5,485 bases of DNA from Bacillota bacterium (lineage in GTDB: Bacteria > Bacillota > Sulfobacillia > RBS10-35), in the NCBI GenBank assembly GCA_029960865.1, contig JASBVX010000114.1, positions 1-5,485 on the forward strand. Reading direction: 5' to 3'. Position 1 is the stretch's first letter; every line of letters starts with the position of its first letter. Made by a program: the position numbers and the translations under genes. Under the pieces are notes generated by a model. That model made no database searches and was not told the origin of the DNA. It worked only from the letters and a program-made list of their open reading frames with translations. Shown in pieces: positions 1 through 5,485 of the stretch.

Positions 1-240
1 AACTCCCAGATCCTGGCCCTCATCCCCGGCTACGACCTGATGTACCGGGCCGACATCTGGGCCAGCGCTACCCTGGCGTATCAGGTGGCCTATCCGGTGG
101 TGGCTATCCTGTACCTGTGCATCACCTTGCCTTTGGCCACCCTGGCCCGCCGCCTGGAGCGGCGTCTGGCCAAAGCCTATGGCCAACAAGAAGAGGAGGT
201 GGAAAAGGTTGCAGGGCTTTCTGGTTCTCTTCCAGCCTAG
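1..240 (+). CDS. Polar amino acid ABC transporter permease, C-terminal part (5' end outside window)
   Basis: The frame is open from base 1 to a TAG stop at 238-240, giving the last 79 residues of an inner-membrane permease of the HisM/GlnP/GltJ type. Visible are the tail of the cytoplasmic loop and last periplasmic stretch (LALIPGYDLMYRADIWAS), one clear membrane helix at about residues 32-51 (AYPVVAILYLCITLPLATLA), and the typical basic end LARRLERRLAKAYG. In this family two such permeases and two ATPase subunits import an amino acid delivered by an external binding protein. The EAA loop that contacts the ATPase lies upstream, outside the window. The stop lies inside the next permease gene, which suggests translational coupling and a heteromeric channel. 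The amino acid transported cannot be read from this fragment. Family assignment is secure mainly because of the neighbour and the C-terminal pattern. Confidence 0.85.
   Translation, partial: NSQILALIPGYDLMYRADIWASATLAYQVAYPVVAILYLCITLPLATLARRLERRLAKAYGQQEEEVEKVAGLSGSLPA
194..200 (+). promoter_or_regulatory. Shine-Dalgarno site deciding the start of the second permease
   Basis: AGGAGGT is a perfect match to the anti-Shine-Dalgarno core and lies 8 bases before an in-frame TTG at 209. The alternative ATG at 179 has no recognisable ribosome binding site (preceding bases are CCAAAGCCT). The site sits inside the end of the upstream permease gene. Confidence 0.75.
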
Positions 241-880
241 CTCCCTGCGGTTTCTCTTCTGGGGGTTCACCGTAACCCTCCAGATCGCCCTGACCACTAT
301 CGTCCTTTCCTTTGTGGCCGGCGTCGTGCTAGGGGCCTTGCGCTACTCCAAAGAGATGTATCCCAGGAGCATCTTGGCCCAGCGGGTGAGCCAGCTGGCC
401 TTTTACTGGGTGGAAGCTCTGCGGAACCTCCCCATGCTTCTCCTGATGCTTTTCATGCGGTTTGTCTCGGGATTGCCTCCTATCTGGGCGGCCATCGCCG
501 GGATGAGCCTTTACACCAGCGCCGTCCTAGCAGAGGTGGTGAGGGGAGGCCTTCTCTCGGTGGATAAAGGCCAGTGGGAAGCCGGCATTTCCCAGGGTCT
601 CACCCCTCTCCAGGTGCTGCGCCACATCGTGCTTCCCCAGGCCCTGCGCAACATGATTCCCCCCTTTGTGAGCCAGTTCATCACGGTCATGAAGGATACG
701 TCCTACGCCTGGGCCCTGGGTATTCAAGAGATCACCGGCAGCGGCGTCATCCTCTTCGCCAAGTATCTGAACCCCATGCAGACCTTCATCGTCATCGCCA
801 TGGTGTTCTTCATCACCAACTTCTCCATGCAGCTTCTGGCCCGGAGCTATGAGCGAAAGCTGGCAGTGGGGAAAGCGTGA
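209..880 (+). CDS. Polar amino acid ABC transporter permease (HisM/GlnP/GltK type), complete
   Basis: This is a 223-residue membrane permease, a normal length for the family. Numbered from TTG 209, it has an N-terminal helix at about 21-44 (TVTLQIALTTIVLSFVAGVV) and further hydrophobic segments at about 68-88, 92-112 and 190-212. The family signatures are EALRNLPMLLLMLF at about 69-82 (HisM-type EAxRxxPxL) and the EAA loop EAGISQGLTPLQVLRHIVLP at 124-143, which docks on the ATPase. VMKDTSYAWALG at 160-171 is also typical of amino acid permeases. I chose TTG 209 over ATG 179 because of the perfect Shine-Dalgarno 8 bases upstream; the ATG would add ten residues, MANKKRRWKR. The gene overlaps the preceding permease by 32 bases in another frame, so the two are probably co-translated and pair in one transporter. 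No ATPase or binding-protein gene follows, so those must lie upstream, as in gluABCD-like orders where permeases come last, or elsewhere. The substrate is unknown. Family call is secure; the exact start is less so. Confidence 0.9.
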   Translation: MQGFLVLFQPSSLRFLFWGFTVTLQIALTTIVLSFVAGVVLGALRYSKEMYPRSILAQRVSQLAFYWVEALRNLPMLLLMLFMRFVSGLPPIWAAIAGMSLYTSAVLAEVVRGGLLSVDKGQWEAGISQGLTPLQVLRHIVLPQALRNMIPPFVSQFITVMKDTSYAWALGIQEITGSGVILFAKYLNPMQTFIVIAMVFFITNFSMQLLARSYERKLAVGKA

Positions 881-894
881 TCTCTTCCGCCACC

Positions 895-973
895 GGAAGG
901 AGCGAAAGGCGGGAAACGAAGGAAGGGAAGAGAGGGGAAAAGCGGGGGGGGGGGGAACGGATGGAATGGGTCA
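895..973 (-). promoter_or_regulatory. C/U-rich, G-poor 3' region of the glmM transcript (possible Rho-loading site)
   Basis: In the gap between the convergent operons about 70 of 79 plus-strand bases are purines, so a minus-strand transcript running past glmM would be almost all C and U with about six G. Rho loads on unstructured C-rich, G-poor RNA, so this may end the minus operon, which has no hairpin followed by U residues of its own. This is an inference from composition only. Confidence 0.3.
944..955. repeat. Homopolymer run of 12 G (plus strand)
   Basis: Twelve consecutive G lie between the end of the permease operon and the convergent hairpin, inside a purine-rich strand. Such a run is prone to polymerase slippage and sequencing error. 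It is intergenic, so a length change would not alter a protein. Confidence 0.95.
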
Positions 974-1003
974 GGGGACCTGCCGGGCAGGTCCCCTTCC
1001 TTT
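974..1003 (+). terminator. Rho-independent terminator of the permease operon, in the convergent gap
   Basis: GGGGACCTG (974-982) pairs perfectly with CAGGTCCCC (988-996) around a five-base CCGGG loop, and is followed on the plus strand by TTCCTTT (997-1003). This is a strong GC-rich stem with a modest T-rich tail, placed 93 bases after the permease stop. The tail overlaps the glmM stop codon. On the minus strand the same stem begins 5 bases after the glmM TAA but lacks a following U tract, so there it may only protect the 3' end of the mRNA. Confidence 0.7.
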
Positions 1004-2300
1004 AGCCCCGCATCCGTTCCTGAAGCGCTTGCGCCAGCCGGGCGGCGGTTCTCTCCACCGTCTCCCCATCCTGGCCTTCCACCAACACCCGCAGCACCGG
1101 TTCGGTGCCGGAGGGACGCACCAGGATCCGACCGGCACCGTCGAGGATCCGTTCCGCCTCCTGCAAAAGGTCTTGGTAGGCTTCCCTTTGGAAGCGGAAG
1201 CCGGGGGGAAGGGGAAGGGCCTTCTGGACGGAAGGCCAGGGCCGGAACTCCCGCACCAGTTCGCCCAGGGATTGGCCGTGTTCTTTTGCCTTTTGCAAAA
1301 GCTGCAGGGCTGTCAGGGTGCCGTCCCCGGTGCGGGCGAAGGCCCGGACGATGACATGGCCGGAGGATTCCCCCCCGTAAGGGGCGCCATGCTCCTCCAT
1401 GGCCATGGCCACATGCCGGTCTCCTACGGGGGTTCGCAAGAGGGTGAGCCCCCTCCCCTGGAGGTAGGCCTCGAGACCTCCATTGGTCATGACGGTTCCC
1501 ACCACCACCTGGCCTGGAGGAAGGTCCCGGGCAAAGATGGCCAGCATCTCGTCGCCTCCCAGGATTTCCCCTTCCGCCGTCACGGCTAAACAGCGATCGC
1601 CATCCCCATCAAAAGCGAAGCCGGCAAAAGCTCCATGGGCCAGAACAGCCTCCCGCAAGGCCCGGGGATGCTGGGAACCAACTCCATCGTTGATGTTGCG
1701 CCCGTCGGGTGCCGCTCCCATCACCACCACATCCAGCCCTGCCCGGGCAAAAGCCTCAGGCGCCGTCTTGTAGGTGGCTCCATGGGCGCAGTCCAGGACC
1801 ACCTTCCAACGGGGGAGGGGCCCCTCCAGGGATGCCACCAGGTGGCGGACGTAATCCTCCAGGGCTTCCTCCCGGTTCTCCAACCGGCCAAAGCGGGAGG
1901 GCAGGGCTAGGGCCTGCCCCAGGCCTTCTTCCACCTCTTCCTCCAGGGACTCGGGGAACTTGTCCCCCCGCCGGTTCAAAAACTTGATGCCGTTGTCGGC
2001 AGCCGGGTTGTGGGAAGCGGATACCACCGCCCCTCCCACAGCCCCCAGGGAACCGGTCAGATAGGCCGCCGCCGGCGTGGGAGCCACCCCCACATCCCAC
2101 ACGTCCAAGCCCTGCGACATGAATCCCGCCGCCAGGGCGGCCGCCAGAAAAGGTCCGCTTTCCCGGGTATCGCGGGTGAGAAGAACGGCCCCTTCTCCCA
2201 GCAAACGGCCGCAGGAAGCCCCCAGGCGGAGGGCCAGCTCCGCCGTCAGATCCTCCCCCGGTCGACCCCGCACTCCATCGGTCCCAAACAGCTCCGGCAT
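1002..2300 (-). CDS. glmM: Phosphoglucosamine mutase GlmM
   Basis: GlmM is a cytoplasmic enzyme that interconverts glucosamine-6-phosphate and glucosamine-1-phosphate, the step before UDP-GlcNAc for peptidoglycan. All four hallmark loops of the alpha-D-phosphohexomutase family are visible. FGTDGVRG is at 5-12. SASHNPAADNGIKF at 94-107 carries the phosphorylated serine, Ser96. The magnesium site DGDGDR is at 231-236, the sugar-binding loop GGESSGH at 309-315, and the phosphate-binding loop RPSGTEPVLR at 395-404. The length, 432 residues, is slightly under the usual 445-450, with no obvious lost motif. The GGExSGH position most often held by Gln in GlmM is Ser here. ATG at 2300 is supported by the family N-terminus, although the ribosome site is weak (GAAGAA close by, AAAGGGG 12 bases away), which suits coupling to cdaR only 6 bases upstream. 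In Bacillus and Listeria GlmM binds CdaA and inhibits it. No glmS follows; the convergent terminator does. Confidence 0.97.
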   Translation of the reverse strand: MPELFGTDGVRGRPGEDLTAELALRLGASCGRLLGEGAVLLTRDTRESGPFLAAALAAGFMSQGLDVWDVGVAPTPAAAYLTGSLGAVGGAVVSASHNPAADNGIKFLNRRGDKFPESLEEEVEEGLGQALALPSRFGRLENREEALEDYVRHLVASLEGPLPRWKVVLDCAHGATYKTAPEAFARAGLDVVVMGAAPDGRNINDGVGSQHPRALREAVLAHGAFAGFAFDGDGDRCLAVTAEGEILGGDEMLAIFARDLPPGQVVVGTVMTNGGLEAYLQGRGLTLLRTPVGDRHVAMAMEEHGAPYGGESSGHVIVRAFARTGDGTLTALQLLQKAKEHGQSLGELVREFRPWPSVQKALPLPPGFRFQREAYQDLLQEAERILDGAGRILVRPSGTEPVLRVLVEGQDGETVERTAARLAQALQERMRG

Positions 2301-2306
2301 GGTTCT

Positions 2307-3254
2307 TCATGGCCCCTTTCCGATCACAATACGGACCGTCACTTGCCCCGCATCGGCTTCCATTCCGGTGGGAATATCCAGCTCCACCTGGAAGGTGACA
2401 TCGGCATCGGCTCCCTCCACCGAAACCGGTCGGGTGTAGATTTCCGCCAGGGTCTCCAGCCGGCTGGCCGGACCTGTCACCTGGACGGTGGCCGGGTCCG
2501 CCGAGGCCCCCAGAACCCCGTAGCCCTCGGCGGGGAGCCCCGCAAAAACGGGGATCACGGAGACCTCTTTCGTTTGCCACAACTCCAGGGGCACTTCCAC
2601 CTCCACGCTCCCCGGCCGCACCGTCACCCCCGGTACCGGGTTGCCGTCCTTATCCACCGCCTGCAGGGGGACCGTGACCTTCAGGTCGCTCGCCTTCCCT
2701 TGCAAGGAGACAGGAGCGTGCACCCCCTGGACCCGGGCCACGTCGGTGGCCAAGCCCTCCACCTCCGCGGTGGTGCGGGCCAGGGAAGGTTCCCCAGGAC
2801 GGTAGTCCGGCTGCGGGGTGCCCTCCAGGACCGCCTGGATGGGGAAGGTCCTCCGCTCCAGGGACTCCAACGTGAAAATCACGCGGGACGGATTGATTCC
2901 CACCAGCTGCACCTGGGGCGGCACCGAGACAGTGACGTTGAAAGCCAGGCGACCGGGGGAGGCGTTGGAGAGATCCACCAGGGCGGCGAAGTCGCTGGGA
3001 GTGAGCCCATCGGCTACCGCAGGCGCCGCCCGGTAGGTGATGGACACTGCGCTGGGCTCCACCGCCTGCACCAGGAGATCGGAGGGGAGGTTGCGCCACT
3101 GGATGGGGATTTGGGCAATGGTGCCCTGGACCGGCGCCAGGCTGGCGGGAGAGGAGGGAAGGCCCCCCACGTTGATCCAAAGGAGGAGGGCCAGGAGAAC
3201 GGAAGAGACTTTGAGGGCCAGATCCTGACGCAGCCAGTTCCAGAGACGCCTCAT
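2307..3254 (-). CDS. cdaR: CdaR, YbbR-domain regulator of the c-di-AMP cyclase
   Basis: This is a 315-residue membrane-anchored protein. A short basic cytoplasmic start (MRRLWNWLRQDLALK) leads into one membrane helix at about residues 14-28 (KVSSVLLALLLWINV), with no evident cleavage site. The rest should lie outside the membrane. About three beta-rich YbbR-like repeats can be made out, roughly at 40-130, 133-214 and 218-312; each ends in a strand pattern such as NPSRVIFTLE, PGSVEVEVPLE or GQVTVRIVIG. CdaR of Bacillus subtilis has four, so this one is slightly shorter. In Firmicutes CdaR binds CdaA and modulates its cyclase activity. ATG at 3254 overlaps the cdaA stop in an ATGA junction, a classic sign of coupling. 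The stop is in the same frame as the glmM start, with only two codons between. The identification rests on repeat pattern, topology and neighbours, since YbbR sequences are poorly conserved. Confidence 0.93.
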   Translation of the reverse strand: MRRLWNWLRQDLALKVSSVLLALLLWINVGGLPSSPASLAPVQGTIAQIPIQWRNLPSDLLVQAVEPSAVSITYRAAPAVADGLTPSDFAALVDLSNASPGRLAFNVTVSVPPQVQLVGINPSRVIFTLESLERRTFPIQAVLEGTPQPDYRPGEPSLARTTAEVEGLATDVARVQGVHAPVSLQGKASDLKVTVPLQAVDKDGNPVPGVTVRPGSVEVEVPLELWQTKEVSVIPVFAGLPAEGYGVLGASADPATVQVTGPASRLETLAEIYTRPVSVEGADADVTFQVELDIPTGMEADAGQVTVRIVIGKGP

Positions 3255-4093
3255 GATTTCCCTTCCCCTCGGTTAGGCCAGTTGAAGGGAAAGACAAAGG
3301 AAGGCTCTTTGCGGGGTACGAACTTTTCCAAAAGATCCCTGAGATCCTCCTCGTCCAAGCCCCGGATCAGCTTGCCTTCGTGGGCGACCGCCACGTGGCC
3401 CGTCTCTTCGGAGACCACGATGGCGATGGCGTCGGTGTGCTCCGTGATGCCCAGGGCCGCCCGGTGGCGGCTTCCCAGTTCGGGAGGCACCGCATGGAGC
3501 TCGGCCAGCGGGAGGAAGCATCCGGCTGCCATCACCCTCGACCCCCGGATGATGACGGCCCCATCGTGGAGAGGCGTATTGGGCACAAAAAGGTTCACGA
3601 GAAATTCCGCCGTCACCAACCCTTCAATGCGGATACCCGTCTCGATGACGTCCTCCAAACCGGTGGTCCGCTCGATGACGATCAAGGCCCCTGTTTTGTT
3701 GCGGGCCAGCGCCATAGCGGCCTTCACCAGTTCATCCAAGGTGCGGTGCTCCTCCTCGGCGGGGGGAGTATGGACCGGTCGGAAGAAGGAGCCCCGGCCC
3801 ACCTGTTCCAGGGCGCGCCTCAGTTCCGGCTGGAACACGATGGGGATGGCCACGAAGAGGGCCACCCAGACCTTGTCGAAGAGCCAGTGGGTGGCCTTGA
3901 GCCCGATGTACCCGCTGATCCAGTAGGCCAGGACAATCAGGGCCAGCCCCCGCATGAGCTGAGTCGCCCGAGTACCCCGCACCAGCATCAGCACCCGGTA
4001 GATGAGGTAGGCGATGATCCCGATATCCAGGAGGGCTAGCAGGACCTGCCCCAGATCCAGTTCTCGCAAGCGCTCCCACAGGGAGGTCCACAC
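3251..4093 (-). CDS. cdaA: Membrane diadenylate cyclase CdaA (DAC domain)
   Basis: CdaA condenses two ATP into cyclic di-AMP, the second messenger that controls potassium and osmolyte uptake and is needed for wall integrity in many Firmicutes. The 280-residue protein has three N-terminal membrane helices at about 17-36, 47-64 and 73-88, then the family signature IVFQPELRRALEQVGR at 85-100. The cytoplasmic DAC domain spans about 115-260. Its catalytic motifs are intact: GALIVIER at 135-142, PLHDGAV with DGA at 177-179, and GSRHRAALG with RHR at 209-211, followed by VVSEETG at 226-232. The length is close to the usual 270-280. The start is GTG at 4093, placing helix 1 correctly, with GAGGG six bases upstream. 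The gene starts 9 bases after rex and overlaps cdaR by four bases. It is expected to be active and to be held in a complex with CdaR and GlmM. Confidence 0.97.
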   Translation of the reverse strand: MWTSLWERLRELDLGQVLLALLDIGIIAYLIYRVLMLVRGTRATQLMRGLALIVLAYWISGYIGLKATHWLFDKVWVALFVAIPIVFQPELRRALEQVGRGSFFRPVHTPPAEEEHRTLDELVKAAMALARNKTGALIVIERTTGLEDVIETGIRIEGLVTAEFLVNLFVPNTPLHDGAVIIRGSRVMAAGCFLPLAELHAVPPELGSRHRAALGITEHTDAIAIVVSEETGHVAVAHEGKLIRGLDEEDLRDLLEKFVPRKEPSFVFPFNWPNRGEGKS

Positions 4094-4102
4094 CCTCAGC
4101 CC

Positions 4103-4774
4103 TCATCCTTCCTGGACACGATGACGCCCTTGTCCCGCATAGTAGGCCAGGCTTTCCAGCTCCAGGCTGAGATCGATCTGCTGAACCTGCACCCCTGAGG
4201 GAACCTTCAGCTGCACTGGCGAAAAGTTCAAAATCCCCTCGATGCCCGCCTGGACCAGCCTCTGGGCCACCTTCTGGGCCGCCGGCCCCGGCACCGCCAG
4301 AATGGCCAGGCAGGCCCCTGTGGCGGCGATGGTCTCTTCCAGACCCTCCAGAGGCTGCACCGTCAGATCCTCGATGACCTGGCCCACCTTCCCGGGGTCC
4401 TGATCGAAAATGGCCACCACCTGGACCGACTGGCGCCGGGTGCGATTGTAGCGCGCCAGGGCCGTCCCCAGATGGCCGGCTCCCACCAGGACCGCCCCCA
4501 TGGGCCGGTCCAAGCCGAGGATAGACCGAAGGCGGCGGGCTAGAGACGCCACCCCGTACCCCACTCCCCGGGTGCCGAAGGCCCCGAAGTACGCCAGGTC
4601 CTTGCGGATCTGTTCCGAAGTGATGCCGCTCTTGCGGGCCAGCTCCGCGGAAGAAATGATGGCCACTTCTTCTTCCTGCAGCCGTTCCAAGACACGCAGG
4701 TAGACCGGCAGCCTCTTGATGGTCGCCTCGGGGATGCGCTGGCGGCGCCGCATGCCATCAACAGGAAGGCTCAC
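4103..4774 (-). CDS. rex: Redox-sensing transcriptional repressor Rex
   Basis: Rex is a homodimeric repressor of fermentation and respiration genes that leaves DNA when NADH rises. The 223-residue protein has an N-terminal winged helix at about 14-80 with the family motif SEQIRKDLAYFGAFGTRGVG at 53-72, containing the recognition helix. A Rossmann fold for NAD(H) follows, with GAGHLG at 98-103 and FDQDPGKVG at 123-131, ending strand 2 in Asp124. NFSPVQLKVP at 183-192 comes next, and the C-terminal helix IDLSLELESLAYY at 200-212 is swapped between subunits. The start is GTG at 4774, behind a good Shine-Dalgarno (GAGGAG, 7 bases away). ATG at 4753 is less likely because it lacks one. No palindromic Rex operator (TTGTGA-N6-TCACAA type) was seen in the window, so any autoregulation would act further upstream. 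The gene lies 21 bases after the polyprenyl synthase and 9 before cdaA. Confidence 0.96.
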   Translation of the reverse strand: MSLPVDGMRRRQRIPEATIKRLPVYLRVLERLQEEEVAIISSAELARKSGITSEQIRKDLAYFGAFGTRGVGYGVASLARRLRSILGLDRPMGAVLVGAGHLGTALARYNRTRRQSVQVVAIFDQDPGKVGQVIEDLTVQPLEGLEETIAATGACLAILAVPGPAAQKVAQRLVQAGIEGILNFSPVQLKVPSGVQVQQIDLSLELESLAYYAGQGRHRVQEG

Positions 4775-4790
4775 AGAGGTGCTCCTCTCC
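4775..4790 (-). promoter_or_regulatory. rex ribosome binding site within a small hairpin
   Basis: Reading the minus strand, GGAGAGGAG (4790-4782) precedes the GTG start of rex and decides it over the internal ATG. AGAGG (4788-4784) can pair with CCTCT (4779-4775) around an AGCA loop, which would partly hide the ribosome site. The stem is only five base pairs, so the hairpin is weak and its relevance uncertain. Confidence 0.5.
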
Positions 4791-4795
4791 GCATG

Positions 4796-5485
4796 TTAGA
4801 GCAAACGAAGGAGAAGGATGCGGGCCAGGTCCTCCAAGGTTTCCCGGGCAGCTCCCGGAGGCAAGGAGGCCAGAGCCTTCTGCCCCTCCTCGGTGAATTC
4901 ACGGGCCTTCTTATACGTATATCCTATCGCTTCCGAAGTCAGAAGGAGATGGCGAGCTTCTTCCACCTTGGTGCGGCCCCAGGGAGGATCCTGGAGAAAC
5001 TCCCGCAATTGGGGCCCCAGCTCTCCATCCTTCAAGCCGTAGATGACAGGGAGGGTCAGGATGCCCGCAGCCAGATCGGACGCGGCCGGCTTGCCCAGGG
5101 TTGTGCTATCCCCTGTGAGGTCCAGGATATCGTCGATGACCTGAAAACCCATGCCGATCCGCTGGCCAAAGCGGTAAAGGGCCTCCTGCGTCGCCTCCCC
5201 TCCCCCCGTCACGATACCGGCGATGCGGCAGCACTCGCCCAGAAAGGAGGCGGTCTTCTGGTGAATCCGCAGGAGATAGTCCTCCTCTGACTGATCGAGG
5301 CAGTAAAGGGAATTCTGCTGGTGGAGTTCCCCTGAGGCAAGGTCGCTGATGACCTGGGCCATCCGCTCCACCACCTGGGGTCCTCCGTCCCGGGCCAGAA
5401 TGGAAAAAGCCCGGGCAAAAAGGTAATCCCCCGCCAAGACCCCCGCTTTGGTCCCCCAAAGGCGATGGACCGTGGGCAGACCCCT
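4796..5485 (-). CDS. trans-Polyprenyl diphosphate synthase, 5' end outside window
   Basis: This is the last 229 residues of an all-alpha isoprenyl synthase that adds isopentenyl diphosphate units to an allylic diphosphate, making a chain for quinones or other lipids. The frame is open to the window edge; the first visible residues, RGLPTVHRLWGTKAGVLAGD, with GDYLFARAF following, match the region just after the first Asp-rich motif, which lies outside. The second Asp-rich motif is present as GFQVIDDILDLTGD with DDxxD at 118-122, followed by LGKPAASDLAAGILTLPVIY at 130-149. The internal TTG at 5437 is not the start because strong homology continues upstream of it. The usual Lys of GKxTLP is Ile here (GILTLP), as happens in some longer-chain synthases. 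In Firmicutes the closest role is heptaprenyl/hexaprenyl synthase component II (HepT-like) for menaquinone, but chain length cannot be told from this fragment; geranylgeranyl-type activity is the alternative. It is the first visible gene of the five-gene unit, 21 bases before rex. Confidence 0.93.
   Translation of the reverse strand, partial: RGLPTVHRLWGTKAGVLAGDYLFARAFSILARDGGPQVVERMAQVISDLASGELHQQNSLYCLDQSEEDYLLRIHQKTASFLGECCRIAGIVTGGGEATQEALYRFGQRIGMGFQVIDDILDLTGDSTTLGKPAASDLAAGILTLPVIYGLKDGELGPQLREFLQDPPWGRTKVEEARHLLLTSEAIGYTYKKAREFTEEGQKALASLPPGAARETLEDLARILLLRLL

Noticed and set aside
884..899. Six-base-pair hairpin CTTCCG/CGGAAG just after the permease stop
   Set aside because: It is short and not followed by T residues, so it is not a terminator by itself; the stronger stem at 974-996 explains termination.
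1218..1237. Perfect 7-bp inverted repeat (GGCCTTC/GAAGGCC) with six-base loop
   Set aside because: It lies inside glmM coding sequence with no T tract on either strand; likely chance in GC-rich sequence.
849..1589. Plus-strand open frame running from the end of the permease into glmM
   Set aside because: It crosses the terminator hairpin and lies antisense to glmM motifs; its translation is low-complexity Gly/Arg/Pro without a recognisable fold.
1756..2580. Minus-strand open frame overlapping glmM and cdaR in another frame
   Set aside because: It is a very Gly/Arg-rich translation overlapping two genes with clear family motifs; codon-shadow artefact.
2010..3926. A 638-codon open frame on the plus strand, opposite glmM, cdaR and cdaA
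   Set aside because: It is antisense to three well-supported genes across their junctions. Its translation is rich in Arg, Gly, Gln and His with no domain pattern, as expected for a shadow frame in GC-rich DNA.
4775..4830. Search for a Rex operator near rex
   Set aside because: No TTGTGA-like inverted repeat is visible in the short gap before rex, or elsewhere in the window where TTGTG occurs (near 2008 and 5100) with a matching second half.
5435..5437. TTG as the start of the polyprenyl synthase
   Set aside because: The family sequence continues upstream in frame to the window edge (RGLPTVHRLWGTKAGV), so the true start is outside the window.

Overview
The window looks like ordinary chromosome from a GC-rich member of the Firmicutes (Bacillota), possibly a clostridial thermophile. 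The phylum call rests on the linked cdaA-cdaR-glmM genes (the Firmicutes c-di-AMP / cell-wall precursor locus) together with a rex redox repressor. The genus is not resolvable from the sequence. No mobile element, CRISPR array, tRNA or rRNA is visible.

Left part, plus strand (1-1003): the C-terminal end of one polar amino acid ABC transporter permease, then a complete second permease that overlaps it. Its start is best placed at a TTG behind a perfect Shine-Dalgarno sequence. The pair would form a heteromeric membrane channel; no ATPase or binding-protein gene follows. A 121-base gap carries a purine-rich tract with a run of 12 G, and a strong hairpin followed by a T-rich stretch that should terminate this operon.

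Right part, minus strand (1002-5485): five tightly packed genes read right to left: a 5'-truncated trans-polyprenyl diphosphate synthase, rex, cdaA, cdaR and glmM. Gaps are 21, 9, -4 and 6 bases, so they are very likely one transcription unit whose main promoter lies beyond the right edge. CdaA makes c-di-AMP at the membrane, CdaR is its membrane-anchored extracytoplasmic regulator, and GlmM makes glucosamine-1-phosphate for peptidoglycan and, in studied Firmicutes, binds and inhibits CdaA. The polyprenyl synthase makes isoprenoid chains (probably quinone side chain) and Rex senses NADH/NAD+. The unit therefore joins respiratory/redox functions to envelope and turgor control. The usual next gene, glmS, is absent; glmM runs into the convergent permease operon.

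Nothing here amounts to a clearly new system. The points most worth checking are the rex/prenyl-synthase linkage to the c-di-AMP genes, the shared convergent terminator zone with a C-rich, G-poor minus-strand RNA, and a few residue and start-site peculiarities.
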